In this document: positions 25,698-33,568 of the stretch, one piece after another
Position numbering within the stretch: the first letter of the stretch is position 1
Layout of the letters: the number at the start of each line of letters is the position of its first letter
From: an uncultured Lachnospiraceae bacterium
GTDB taxonomy: Bacteria > Bacillota > Clostridia > Lachnospirales > Lachnospiraceae
DNA: 40,413 nucleotides
Direction of reading: 5' to 3'
Assembly (NCBI GenBank): GCA_910585895.1
Contig: CAJUHY010000021.1
Coordinates: 1-40,413 of the forward strand
Notes under the pieces: generated by a model
Databases searched by the model: none
Told to the model about the DNA's origin: nothing
What the model saw: the letters and a program-made list of their open reading frames with translations, nothing else
Made by a program: the position numbers and the translations under genes

Positions 25698-26378
25698 ATG
25701 AGATATCAAGTTTTAGGGGACACAATGCCGGCAGTAGAAGTACGTTTTGATGCGGCAGGCGAGAGCATGTATACACAGTCTGGAGGAATGGCATGGATGA
25801 GTGAGGGTGTTTCCATGGATTCCAACATGAGAGGCGGATTGGGAAAGAGTATCGGAAGAATGTTTTCCGGTGAATCTCTGTTTATGGCTACTTATAAGGC
25901 AGAGAGACCGGAGGCCATGATTGCATTTGCATCTACAGTTGCCGGTGAAATCCTTCCGGTTGACATCGGAGCCTGCGGCGGGCTGATTTGCCAGAAAGGT
26001 GCATTTTTATGTGCACAGGAGAGCGTAAATCTGAGTGTTGCATTTACTAAGAAGTTGTCTGCTGGTTTCTTCGGTGGAGAGGGCTTTATCCTGCAGGATA
26101 TGTCAGGAACAGGAATGGTTTTTCTGGAAATTGATGGCAATAAGGTGGAGAAAACTCTGGCTCCGGGAGAAGTTATCAAGGTAGACACCGGAAATGTGGT
26201 TGCTTTTGAGAAATCTGTAAAATACGAAGTGGAAACAGTCAAAGGATTAAAGAATATTTTCTTTGGCGGTGAAGGATTATTCCTCACGAAGCTTACCGGA
26301 CCCGGCAAGATAATACTGCAGACACAGAACTTTAACGAGTTTGCAGGTCGTATTGCGCGGATGATTCCCAGCAAATAA
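25698..26378 (+). CDS. AIM24 / TIGR00266 family protein
   Basis: A 226-residue soluble protein of the AIM24 family. Features are the N-terminal M-R-Y-x-V-x-G-x-x-M-P-x-V-E, the G-G-x-A-W-M segment and the repeated FFGGEGF/FFGGEGLFL motifs (about residues 122-130 and 187-195). Family proteins form trimer-like beta folds related to the TRAP fold, but the biochemical role is unknown. ATG 25698 follows AAAGGAG (25684-25690) with seven bases between; an in-frame TTG at 25692 is too close. It is a single gene; the metK leader follows. Confidence 0.88.
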   Translation: MRYQVLGDTMPAVEVRFDAAGESMYTQSGGMAWMSEGVSMDSNMRGGLGKSIGRMFSGESLFMATYKAERPEAMIAFASTVAGEILPVDIGACGGLICQKGAFLCAQESVNLSVAFTKKLSAGFFGGEGFILQDMSGTGMVFLEIDGNKVEKTLAPGEVIKVDTGNVVAFEKSVKYEVETVKGLKNIFFGGEGLFLTKLTGPGKIILQTQNFNEFAGRIARMIPSK

Positions 26379-26428
26379 GCCATAACAGGGCTGCATTACA
26401 GGGAAGTAATGTAAAATAAATAAAAGTG

Positions 26429-26457
26429 TTGACATACCCGGTAAAAGGTAGTATGCT
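26429..26457 (+). promoter_or_regulatory. metK promoter
   Basis: TTGACA (26429-26434), a 17-base spacer and TATGCT (26452-26457), about 40 bases before the riboswitch aptamer. Confidence 0.75.
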
Positions 26458-26495
26458 GAATACGAAGATTTGAAAATTCCATATTGTAATATTTT

Positions 26496-26591
26496 CTCTT
26501 ATTCAGAGTGGTGGAGGTACATAGGATCTGTGAAGCCACGGCAACCCCATAAGGAAGGTGCTAACCTGAGCGAGTAATCGAACAATAAGAG
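26496..26591 (+). ncRNA. SAM-I (S-box) riboswitch aptamer
   Basis: The closing helix P1 is CTCTTATT (26496-26503) with AATAAGAG (26584-26591). Between them are the conserved S-box elements: GTGGTGGAGG, GAAGCCACGGCAACC and AAGGTGCTAACCTG. It binds S-adenosylmethionine and stands before the gene that makes it, giving end-product control. Part of the 3' P1 strand (AATAAG) can pair instead with CTTATT of the terminator stem, providing the antiterminator. Confidence 0.93.
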
Positions 26592-26614
26592 GATTTGATT
26601 ATCTTTTGACTATC

Positions 26615-26647
26615 AGGTTCGCTTATTATAAATAAGCGAACCTTTTT
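26615..26647 (+). terminator. riboswitch-controlled terminator of metK
   Basis: AGGTTCGCTTATT (26615-26627) pairs perfectly with AATAAGCGAACCT (26631-26643), with a three-base loop, then TTTT. It is expected to form when SAM is bound. Confidence 0.92.
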
Positions 26648-26673
26648 AACGCAAAACAGAGGAGGAAACAGAA

Positions 26674-27861
26674 ATGGATAAAAGATTATTTACTTCAGAA
26701 TCGGTAACAGAAGGACATCCTGATAAGGTTTGCGATGCTATATCGGATGCAATCTTGGATGCGCTGATGGAGCAGGACCCTATGAGCCGTGTTGCGTGTG
26801 AGACGGCAACATGCACGGGATTTGTTCTGGTAACAGGAGAGATTACAACGAAAGCACAGATTGACATACCACAGATTGTCAGGGATACAGTGAATGAAAT
26901 TGGCTATGATGATGCGGCGACAGGATTCGACGGCAATACCTGTGCAGTTATGGTTGCCTTAGACAGACAGTCAACAGATATTGCTATGGGCGTGGATAAG
27001 GCTCTGGAGGCCAAAGAGAATAAGATGTCGGATAAGGAACTGGAGGCAATTGGGGCAGGAGATCAGGGTATGATGTTCGGCTATGCCAGCAATGAGACAC
27101 CGGAGCTTATGCCGTATCCGATTTCCCTGGCACATAAGCTGGCATTGCAGCTGACCAAAGTCCGTAAGGACGGTACATTGAAATATTTGCGTCCGGACGG
27201 AAAGACACAGGTGTCTGTGGAATATGATGAGAATGGCAGCCCGAAAAGGCTGGAGGCTGTAGTATTGTCTACCCAGCATGATGCGGACGTTAGTCAGGAG
27301 CAGATTCATGCGGACATCAAAAAGCATGTATTTGAACCAACTCTTCCTCAGGAAATGATAGATGATGACACGAAATTCTTCATTAATCCTACGGGACGTT
27401 TTGTGATTGGCGGACCTCATGGAGATGCTGGTCTTACCGGGCGTAAGATAATTGTAGATACTTATGGAGGATATGCACGCCACGGCGGCGGCGCTTTCTC
27501 CGGCAAGGATTGTACAAAGGTGGACCGTTCTGCAGCTTATGCAGCACGTTATGTGGCAAAGAATATTGTTGCTGCAGGACTTGCTGACAAATGTGAGATA
27601 CAGCTTGCTTATGCAATCGGAGTGGCACAGCCGACCTCTGTTATGGTGGATACTTTTGGAACAGGCAAGATTTCAGATGAGAAATTAGTAGAAATCATTC
27701 GTGAGAACTTTGATCTTCGTCCGGCTGGAATTATCAAAATGCTTGATTTGCGGCGTCCGATTTACAAACAGACGGCAGCGTATGGGCACTTTGGACGCAA
27801 CGATTTGAATCTGCCCTGGGAGGCAACAGACAAGACGGATATCTTAAAGAAGTATTTGTAA
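26674..27861 (+). CDS. metK: S-adenosylmethionine synthetase
   Basis: Makes S-adenosylmethionine from methionine and ATP; cytoplasmic, 395 residues, the normal length. All signature blocks are present: GHPDKVCDAISDAILD near the N-terminus, GAGDQGMMFGYA, and GGPHGDAGLTGRKIIVDTYGG split around residues 248-268. ATG 26674 follows GAGGAGG (26660-26666). The SAM-I riboswitch and its terminator lie directly upstream and a clear terminator follows, so it is monocistronic. Confidence 0.97.
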   Translation: MDKRLFTSESVTEGHPDKVCDAISDAILDALMEQDPMSRVACETATCTGFVLVTGEITTKAQIDIPQIVRDTVNEIGYDDAATGFDGNTCAVMVALDRQSTDIAMGVDKALEAKENKMSDKELEAIGAGDQGMMFGYASNETPELMPYPISLAHKLALQLTKVRKDGTLKYLRPDGKTQVSVEYDENGSPKRLEAVVLSTQHDADVSQEQIHADIKKHVFEPTLPQEMIDDDTKFFINPTGRFVIGGPHGDAGLTGRKIIVDTYGGYARHGGGAFSGKDCTKVDRSAAYAARYVAKNIVAAGLADKCEIQLAYAIGVAQPTSVMVDTFGTGKISDEKLVEIIRENFDLRPAGIIKMLDLRRPIYKQTAAYGHFGRNDLNLPWEATDKTDILKKYL

Positions 27862-27879
27862 ATTGCAGTTTGGAAGTAT

Positions 27880-27923
27880 AAAAGCCAGCTCTATTCAATT
27901 TAATTTGATGGGGCTGGCTTTTT
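27880..27923 (+). terminator. metK terminator
   Basis: AAAGCCAGC (27881-27889) pairs with GCTGGCTTT (27913-27921), extended by wobble pairs, and ends in a five-T run. Confidence 0.85.
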
Positions 27924-27926
27924 GTA

Positions 27927-27955
27927 TTGCGCAGTATTTCTTTACATGTTAGAAT
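27927..27955 (+). promoter_or_regulatory. promoter of the DUF3783-dGTPase operon
   Basis: TTGCGC (27927-27932), a 17-base spacer and TAGAAT (27950-27955), with TGT directly before the -10 making it an extended -10 promoter. Confidence 0.55.
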
Positions 27956-28012
27956 GAAGAAAAATAAGATGGATAGATTTCCGTAGTATGAGTTGAAATG
28001 AGGGAGTCGTGA

Positions 28013-28453
28013 ATGAGAGAGACAATATTATTATTTCATTTTACAGATAAGGACAGAAGAAATAAATTAATGCGGGCACTGCTTCCCCTGCGGATGAGGG
28101 TAAAAGAGATATTGCCGGAAGATTATGGAAAGCAGGTGGGCTGCCTCGCAGGACTGAAAGAGTGTACGACGGAAGAAGAAAAAATTTTGATGGAAGAGCT
28201 GCCAATAGATGGGCAGTCACATAAAGATATGTATAGCCAAACCTCAGGTCAGGAATTTCCAGGGGAAATGATGGTAATGGCGGGGCTTGGCGGAGGGAGA
28301 ATTGACCAGGTTCTCAGGGCTTTACGTAAATCAGGAATTTTCGTGCCTTATAAGGCGGTGCTTACAGCAGCCAATCAGACGTGGAATGCCTGGGAACTTT
28401 TTGCAGAAATTAAAAAGGAACATGAGACAATGAATGGAAAGGATACGCCTTAA
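28013..28453 (+). CDS. DUF3783 family protein
   Basis: A 146-residue small soluble protein without signal or membrane segment. The C-terminal half carries the DUF3783 pattern: E-M-M-V-M-A-G-L, then the block VPYKAVLTAANQTWNAW, then a helix with KKEHE. The family is common in clostridia; its function is unknown. ATG 28013 follows GGGAG. It ends 21 bases before the dGTPase start, so the two are likely co-transcribed. Confidence 0.8.
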   Translation: MRETILLFHFTDKDRRNKLMRALLPLRMRVKEILPEDYGKQVGCLAGLKECTTEEEKILMEELPIDGQSHKDMYSQTSGQEFPGEMMVMAGLGGGRIDQVLRALRKSGIFVPYKAVLTAANQTWNAWELFAEIKKEHETMNGKDTP

Positions 28454-28474
28454 ACCAGAGAAGAGGATACGGTG

Positions 28475-29941
28475 ATGGAATGGAAGAAACTGCTCTGTGA
28501 TGACAGGGTAAGGAACTACAAAAGCAATTCGACCAATGATTTTCGGACGGAATATGAGAAAGATTACCACAGGATAATTGGCAGTGCATCGTTTCGGCGT
28601 TTGCAGGATAAAACCCAGGTATTTCCTCTGGACAACAGTGATTTTGTGCGCACCAGGCTGACACATTCCCTGGAGGTATCCTCTTTTGCGAAATCTTTGG
28701 GACAGAATATAGGCAAAGGGATTATCCGTGAGCAGAAAGACCCGGGATTTTTGCCGGAATATCAAGGTTATATCTGTGATATCCTGCAATGTGCGGGGCT
28801 TTTGCATGATATTGGCAATCCGCCATTTGGTCATTTTGGCGAGACAGCAATCCGTGACTGGTTCAAGATACATTTGCCGGAGATTAAGTACCAGAGGGAT
28901 GATGGCATTGAGCAGCCTTTGAGTGAAATCCTGTCGCCGCAGATGCAGGAGGATTTTTATAACTTTGAAGGGAATACGCAGGCTTTACGGCTGGTGGCGA
29001 AACTGCATTACCTGGTGGATGAACATGGAATGAATCTGACAAAAGCACTTTTGGGCACGATAATAAAGTATCCGGGTTCTTCTCTGGAAATTAAGCAAAG
29101 CAAGCATATTAAGCATAAGAAGATGGGTTACTATTTTGCAGAGCGTGCGTTGTTCGATGATATACAGGAAAGTTTGGGCACATATGGGAACCGACATCCA
29201 TTGGCGTTTGTGCTGGAAGCGGCGGATGATATCGCATACAAGACGGCGGACATAGAAGATGCGGTCAAGAAAGGCTGCATTTCATATGGACAGCTTGTGA
29301 GGGAACTGAGGGAATACGAAACGAAGATTAGTGAAAAACAAAAAGGCGCTTTTGAGCGGCTGACGGACAGCCTGGAGAAGAAATATGAGCGTGCCCTCAA
29401 ACGGGGACTGCATCACCCCGAGAGCAACGCGGTGCAGAATTGGGCAGTGTATGTGCAGGGGTGGATGATTAACGCAGCCACAGAGAGTTTCCTTAGTAAC
29501 TATGATGCCTTGATGGATGGGAGTTACGGCGCGCAGGGGGAAGATTTGTTTACCGGTACGGATGGGGAAGCCATGATGGCTGCACTGGGCGATATTGCAT
29601 ACCGTTATGCATTTCAGATAACCCCGATTCTCAAATTGGAGATTGCTGCGCAGCGAATTCTTAATTTTTTGCTGGAGGTTTTTGTGCAGGCAGTGTTGTA
29701 TTTTGACAAGACAACAAAACTTACAGAAGTGCAGAAGAAAATGATGTCGCTGGTGTCTGACAACTACATTGCAATTTACCGTCAGTTTGCAGGGAGGGCA
29801 GACAAATTACAACAGTCATTATCATCGAAGGAAGCTGAGAAATTATACCTGCGGCTGTTGTTGGTGACCGACCATGTCTGCGGCATGACGGACAGCTATG
29901 CAAAGCGTCTGTATCAGGAACTGAATGGCATTGAGATTTAA
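28475..29941 (+). CDS. dgt: deoxyguanosinetriphosphate triphosphohydrolase (dGTPase)
   Basis: HD-domain enzyme, 488 residues, that splits dGTP (and in some members other dNTPs) to the nucleoside and triphosphate. The metal site is His64 (THSLEVSS), His111-Asp112 (LLHDIGNPPFGHFGE) and Asp251/252 (AADDIAY). The N-terminal R-R-L-Q-D-K-T-Q-V-F-P block and EGNTQALR are typical. ATG 28475 is preferred over GTG 28472, as the spacing from GAGG (28463-28466) is eight bases. It may help control nucleotide pools or defend against phage, as shown for some dGTPases; the setting here looks like housekeeping. Confidence 0.92.
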   Translation: MEWKKLLCDDRVRNYKSNSTNDFRTEYEKDYHRIIGSASFRRLQDKTQVFPLDNSDFVRTRLTHSLEVSSFAKSLGQNIGKGIIREQKDPGFLPEYQGYICDILQCAGLLHDIGNPPFGHFGETAIRDWFKIHLPEIKYQRDDGIEQPLSEILSPQMQEDFYNFEGNTQALRLVAKLHYLVDEHGMNLTKALLGTIIKYPGSSLEIKQSKHIKHKKMGYYFAERALFDDIQESLGTYGNRHPLAFVLEAADDIAYKTADIEDAVKKGCISYGQLVRELREYETKISEKQKGAFERLTDSLEKKYERALKRGLHHPESNAVQNWAVYVQGWMINAATESFLSNYDALMDGSYGAQGEDLFTGTDGEAMMAALGDIAYRYAFQITPILKLEIAAQRILNFLLEVFVQAVLYFDKTTKLTEVQKKMMSLVSDNYIAIYRQFAGRADKLQQSLSSKEAEKLYLRLLLVTDHVCGMTDSYAKRLYQELNGIEI

Positions 29942-29974
29942 ATTAACAAAAAGTGATGGGAAGGAGGGAACAGC

Positions 29975-32900
29975 ATGGGACGAAGGATTAAGAGTGTTTT
30001 TTGCATTTTGCTGGCAGCGGCAGCGCTGTCAGGAGGATTGCCGCAGGCGGCATTTGCTGACAGTCAGCAGATTAATGAACAGGAGATGTACGGCATTCAG
30101 GCAGGCGCAGGTCGTGCGGCAGAGGAAAATGGGATTACGGTCACCACGAGCGACCAATTTCTGCAGGCTTTAAAGGACCATAAAAGCCCGATTACTGTAG
30201 ATGCGCTTCTCAGTATTGGTGAAGGCGCCGATACAGATGGCAGGATGCTGCCGATAAAGGTTCCGGCGGGGACTTTGATTCAGGGTACAGAAAGGGGCAT
30301 TGTATATATGCGCAGTCCCATTCAGCTGGAAGGGGATGGGGTTTGCTTTAAAAATATTGACTTGAGGTTTAATTCCAGCAATGCGCTGGGGAGTGTGCCG
30401 CACCGGGAAATTTTTCTTGCAGGACACAGCCTGATTTTCGACAATGTGAGCACGTATTTAGATGGAGGGGATAATCAGTTCGGTCCTCTGGGAGGGACGG
30501 AAAAGGAACTGCTTCCTACGGTATATGCTGGTGGCTATACCGGTACGAAGAATGGAGAAAATGCCTCCCTGACAGTGAGAAATTCTAATGATAAGACGAT
30601 GTTTCAGGCAATTTATCTGGGCCATCAGGCGGAGAGAGACAATAAAGCGCCCTATCAGGGGAAGGCCGTCCTGAATCTGGATGCCAAGGCAATTGTGCGG
30701 GAAAGAGCAGATGTGTCGTTAAACAGCCAGGCAGAGGTAACAATTTCTGGTGGAGTAAACAGTTATGCCAGGGCGAAGCAGATATATGGCAATGAAAATA
30801 CAACGTTGACAGTAAATTGCATGTTAGAGGGGGCGGTTGTAGAAAATGTAGGGAATCTGGTAATTGAGGAGGGGGGATGTTTATCCCCGGTAACGGATAT
30901 CCTGCATAATGTTACTTTGAAAAGCGGCGCCTGCCTTGATTTAAATGGGCTGCAGACTACGTTTATCACCGGCAATTTTGTTGGAGCAGAAGGGCAGGAG
31001 CGTGGAATTCTTGTACTCAATGAGAATGGCACAGTGATGATTCAAGGGGATGTCAGCGGCAGCACACAGTTCCAGACGAAGAGCCGTCTGTTTCCAGGAA
31101 TTTACTTGGTGGGCAAACAGTATATTTTTGCTAACCAGGGAACGTCAGCAGAAGCTAATTTTACGCTGCCTCAGGCAGGCATTGATAGCGGTTATAGTTT
31201 GATTTATAACAATGGTATTTGGGCGGCAGATGGAGAGGCAGCAGAAGATATATACATTAGCAGCATAGATATTCTTGCAGCGCCGCAGAAAGTTGACTTA
31301 AGGAAAATTGCAGAGACTGAGGACGGTTCCATTTCTAATTTCGACAGTTATTTTGAGATAGAATGGTATGACAGGAGCGGAGAACCATATACAATTGATA
31401 AGATAGAAGAGAATCTTTTTTACGAGATGGATTATGTTATCCCCATTAAAACAGAATACTGGCAATCAGAGGATGAGGCTGTCCTGGAAAAAACAGATTG
31501 GCATCAGCCGATTTATCTGCTGTCATCTGCAGAGAATCCGGGCAGGTATTACTTACAGGCCTATGGCGATACGGCGCAGGCTGGAGATTATACATTCCTT
31601 TTTTGTTCTGAATATTGCGGGGGAAATCTTGAGACTGTAGCGGAGGTAAAAGCATTAAAAGATACTGTCCTTGCAGAGCAGAGAGTAACGTTCTATAATC
31701 AGGATATTCCTGATATGGAAGAGCATATGCATCAATACCAGGAGAGTGTGACCAAACCAGCGGCCTGTGTGGAAGAGGGACTGAAAACCTATACCTGCAG
31801 CTGTGGAGACAAATATACCAGAGATATTCCGGCGCTGGGGCATCAGATAGTAATTGATGAGGCAATAGCGCCGACTGAGACGACAGAGGGAAAAACGCAG
31901 GGAAGCCACTGCGGCGTCTGTGGGACAGTGATAAAGAAGCAGGAAGTGATTCCGGCAACCGGAGGAGACAAAGAGCCGGATGAGCATACGCATCAATACC
32001 AGGAAAAAGTGACGAAGCCGGCAACTTGCACGGAAAAGGGACTGAAAACCTACACCTGCAGCTGTGGGGACAGTTATACGAGGGATATCCCGCTAGCGGA
32101 ACATCAGGTAGTGATAGATGAAGCGGTAGCGCCGACTGAGACGACAGAGGGGAAAACGCAGGGAAGCCATTGCGGCGTCTGCGGAACGGTATTAAAGAAA
32201 CAGGAAGTAATTCCGGCAACCGGAGGAGACAAAGAGCCTGAGGACCCGGAAGACCCCAAAGACCCTGAGGACCCGAAAGACCCGGAAGAGCATACGCATC
32301 AATACAAGGAAAGCGTGACAAAGGCAGCTACATGTGCGGAAAAAGGAACGAAAACCTATACCTGCAGCTGCGGTCATAAATATACCAGAGATATTCCGGC
32401 ATTGGGACATAAATATGCACAAAGAAGGATTCCCGCTACATTAACGAAAGACGGAAATGTTCAGCAGGTCTGCAGTGTTTGTTCAGATACCAAAAATGTG
32501 AGTGTAATTTACCGTGTGCAGAAAGCTGCGTTAAATAAGACAGACTATGTTTATAATGGTAAAGTGGTGACGCCGTCGCTAACCATACAGGATAGCAAGG
32601 GCAGAACACTGGCAGTTAACCGTGATTATCAGGTATCTTACGCAGCAGGAAGGATAAATCCAGGAATTTATACGGTAGCCGTTGCTTTTAAGGGCGATTA
32701 CAGCGGCGAAACAGCGCTAAACTTTACCATAAGGCCGAAAGGCTGCAGCCTTGGTAAAGTTGTTGCCAAGTCGAAAGGATTTCAGGCAACGTGGAAAAAG
32801 CAATCAAAACAAACCAGCGGTTACGAACTGCAGTATTGTACATCAAAGAGTTTTAAGAGCAAGACGGCAAAGACTGTCAATATCAAGAAAAATACTACAA

Positions 32901-33043
32901 TTAAAAGGAAGATAACAAAGCTCAAGGCCAAGAAAAAGTATTTTGTGAGGATACGCACCTATAAGAATGTGAAAGTGAATGGAAAGAATAAAAAGCTGTA
33001 TTCTGACTGGTCGAAGCCGAAGACTGTGCGGACAAAGAAATAG
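29975..33043 (+). CDS. large secreted surface protein with Cys/His repeats
   Basis: A 1022-residue secreted protein with no enzyme domain I recognise. The signal peptide (1-28) ends AFA. Residues about 50-410 have the rhythm of a right-handed beta-helix (short strands, N/G turns, e.g. around LEGDGVCFKNIDLRF). Residues about 583-830 hold three similar modules with H-Q-Y, A-T-C, TYTCSCG and D-I-P-x-x-x-H; the first two are followed by a SHCGVCG unit. A Pro/Asp/Glu linker precedes the third. A small Ig-like or MBG-type domain (about 850-925) and a Lys-rich fibronectin-like domain end the protein, with no LPXTG. ATG 29975 follows AAGGAGGG. It lies 33 bases after dgt and may be read from the same promoter. 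Adhesin or glycan-binding roles are guesses. Confidence 0.75.
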   Translation: MGRRIKSVFCILLAAAALSGGLPQAAFADSQQINEQEMYGIQAGAGRAAEENGITVTTSDQFLQALKDHKSPITVDALLSIGEGADTDGRMLPIKVPAGTLIQGTERGIVYMRSPIQLEGDGVCFKNIDLRFNSSNALGSVPHREIFLAGHSLIFDNVSTYLDGGDNQFGPLGGTEKELLPTVYAGGYTGTKNGENASLTVRNSNDKTMFQAIYLGHQAERDNKAPYQGKAVLNLDAKAIVRERADVSLNSQAEVTISGGVNSYARAKQIYGNENTTLTVNCMLEGAVVENVGNLVIEEGGCLSPVTDILHNVTLKSGACLDLNGLQTTFITGNFVGAEGQERGILVLNENGTVMIQGDVSGSTQFQTKSRLFPGIYLVGKQYIFANQGTSAEANFTLPQAGIDSGYSLIYNNGIWAADGEAAEDIYISSIDILAAPQKVDLRKIAETEDGSISNFDSYFEIEWYDRSGEPYTIDKIEENLFYEMDYVIPIKTEYWQSEDEAVLEKTDWHQPIYLLSSAENPGRYYLQAYGDTAQAGDYTFLFCSEYCGGNLETVAEVKALKDTVLAEQRVTFYNQDIPDMEEHMHQYQESVTKPAACVEEGLKTYTCSCGDKYTRDIPALGHQIVIDEAIAPTETTEGKTQGSHCGVCGTVIKKQEVIPATGGDKEPDEHTHQYQEKVTKPATCTEKGLKTYTCSCGDSYTRDIPLAEHQVVIDEAVAPTETTEGKTQGSHCGVCGTVLKKQEVIPATGGDKEPEDPEDPKDPEDPKDPEEHTHQYKESVTKAATCAEKGTKTYTCSCGHKYTRDIPALGHKYAQRRIPATLTKDGNVQQVCSVCSDTKNVSVIYRVQKAALNKTDYVYNGKVVTPSLTIQDSKGRTLAVNRDYQVSYAAGRINPGIYTVAVAFKGDYSGETALNFTIRPKGCSLGKVVAKSKGFQATWKKQSKQTSGYELQYCTSKSFKSKTAKTVNIKKNTTIKRKITKLKAKKKYFVRIRTYKNVKVNGKNKKLYSDWSKPKTVRTKK
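31721..32420 (+). repeat. three in-frame Cys/His-rich coding repeats
   Basis: Units begin with the codons for E-H-x-H-Q-Y at 31721, 31982 and 32288. The first period is 261 bases. The second is 306 because of an added EDPEDPKD-type linker of about 15 codons. The nucleotide identity of the first two copies is high, indicating recent duplication. Confidence 0.85.
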
Positions 33044-33066
33044 TTAACAAGAATTAAAAAAAACAC

Positions 33067-33095
33067 TTGACAGTGTCACATCACTGTGCTAAACT
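33067..33095 (+). promoter_or_regulatory. trp operon promoter with dyad in the spacer
   Basis: TTGACA (33067-33072), 17 bases and TAAACT (33090-33095). ACAGTG (33070-33075) and CACTGT (33082-33087) form an inverted repeat that overlaps the -35 and fills most of the spacer, as a repressor operator would. Confidence 0.7.
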
Positions 33096-33101
33096 GCATA
33101 T

Positions 33102-33466
33102 AATTTAAGACATAAACAAAATCAATGAGCAAAAGTAGTACCATAGGAAGGTTCCTCACAGAGAGTTATCGGTCGGTGGAAGATAACAGGAAAGTTTTAT
33201 GGGAATGGATTTGTTAGATGCAAAGCGAAATTATAGTAGCGGATGCCGTGTCCTCACGTTACAGGGGTAAGATATCATGTGTATCGGATTGAGATTATAG
33301 AATTGGTGGCGGATATTTCTGATTTGAAATATCCGCTTTTTGTTTCCCAAAGTTAAAGAGCTTTCTATGCAGGAGACATCTTTCCCATTCTATAGTGAAA
33401 CAGGGTGGCACCACGACCGCAATCGTCCCTGGTAAGAGTTGAGAAAACTTTTACCAGGGATTTTTT
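33102..33466 (+). ncRNA. T-box leader (tRNA-Trp sensing) with terminator
   Basis: A long non-coding leader before trpE. The T-box core AGGGTGGCACCACG (33402-33415) is unmistakable. The terminator stem TCCCTGGTAAGAGTT (33426-33440) pairs with AACTTTTACCAGGGA (33446-33460), followed by six T; the alternative antiterminator uses the T-box bases with TCCCT. Stem I begins near 33125, with the AGAGAGTTATCGG region (33160-33172) typical of its distal part. A likely UGG (Trp) specifier lies at 33206-33208 in GAATGGAT; another TGG is at 33200-33202. Uncharged tRNA-Trp would favour read-through into trpEGCFBAD. The exact 5' end is estimated from the promoter. Confidence 0.92.
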
Positions 33467-33568
33467 ACTCTATGGGGAAGAATATGTCACGTTAAAGTAC
33501 GAAAGCATTCTCCTGCAGAATAAAAATAATATGCGAGTCTGTTTGCTTTGTTTGAAAGGAGGCTGAAC

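Noticed and set aside
25698..26378. AIM24 protein as a TRAP-type tryptophan regulator of the trp operon
   Set aside because: The fold relation to TRAP is structural only; the residues and small size of TRAP are absent, and the trp operon has a T-box.
26392..26413. Stem TGCATTAC/GTAATGTA after the AIM24 gene as a terminator
   Set aside because: AT-rich short stem with no T-run; an AAAATAAA stretch follows instead.
31446..32321. 291-codon minus-strand ORF opposite the Cys/His repeats
   Set aside because: Its Leu/Pro/Ser-rich composition follows from the repeats on the coding strand; no start signal.
28475..33043. dGTPase, DUF3783 and the large surface protein as a phage-defence unit
   Set aside because: Some dGTPases act in defence, but here the neighbours are housekeeping genes and the surface protein is a typical secreted modular protein.
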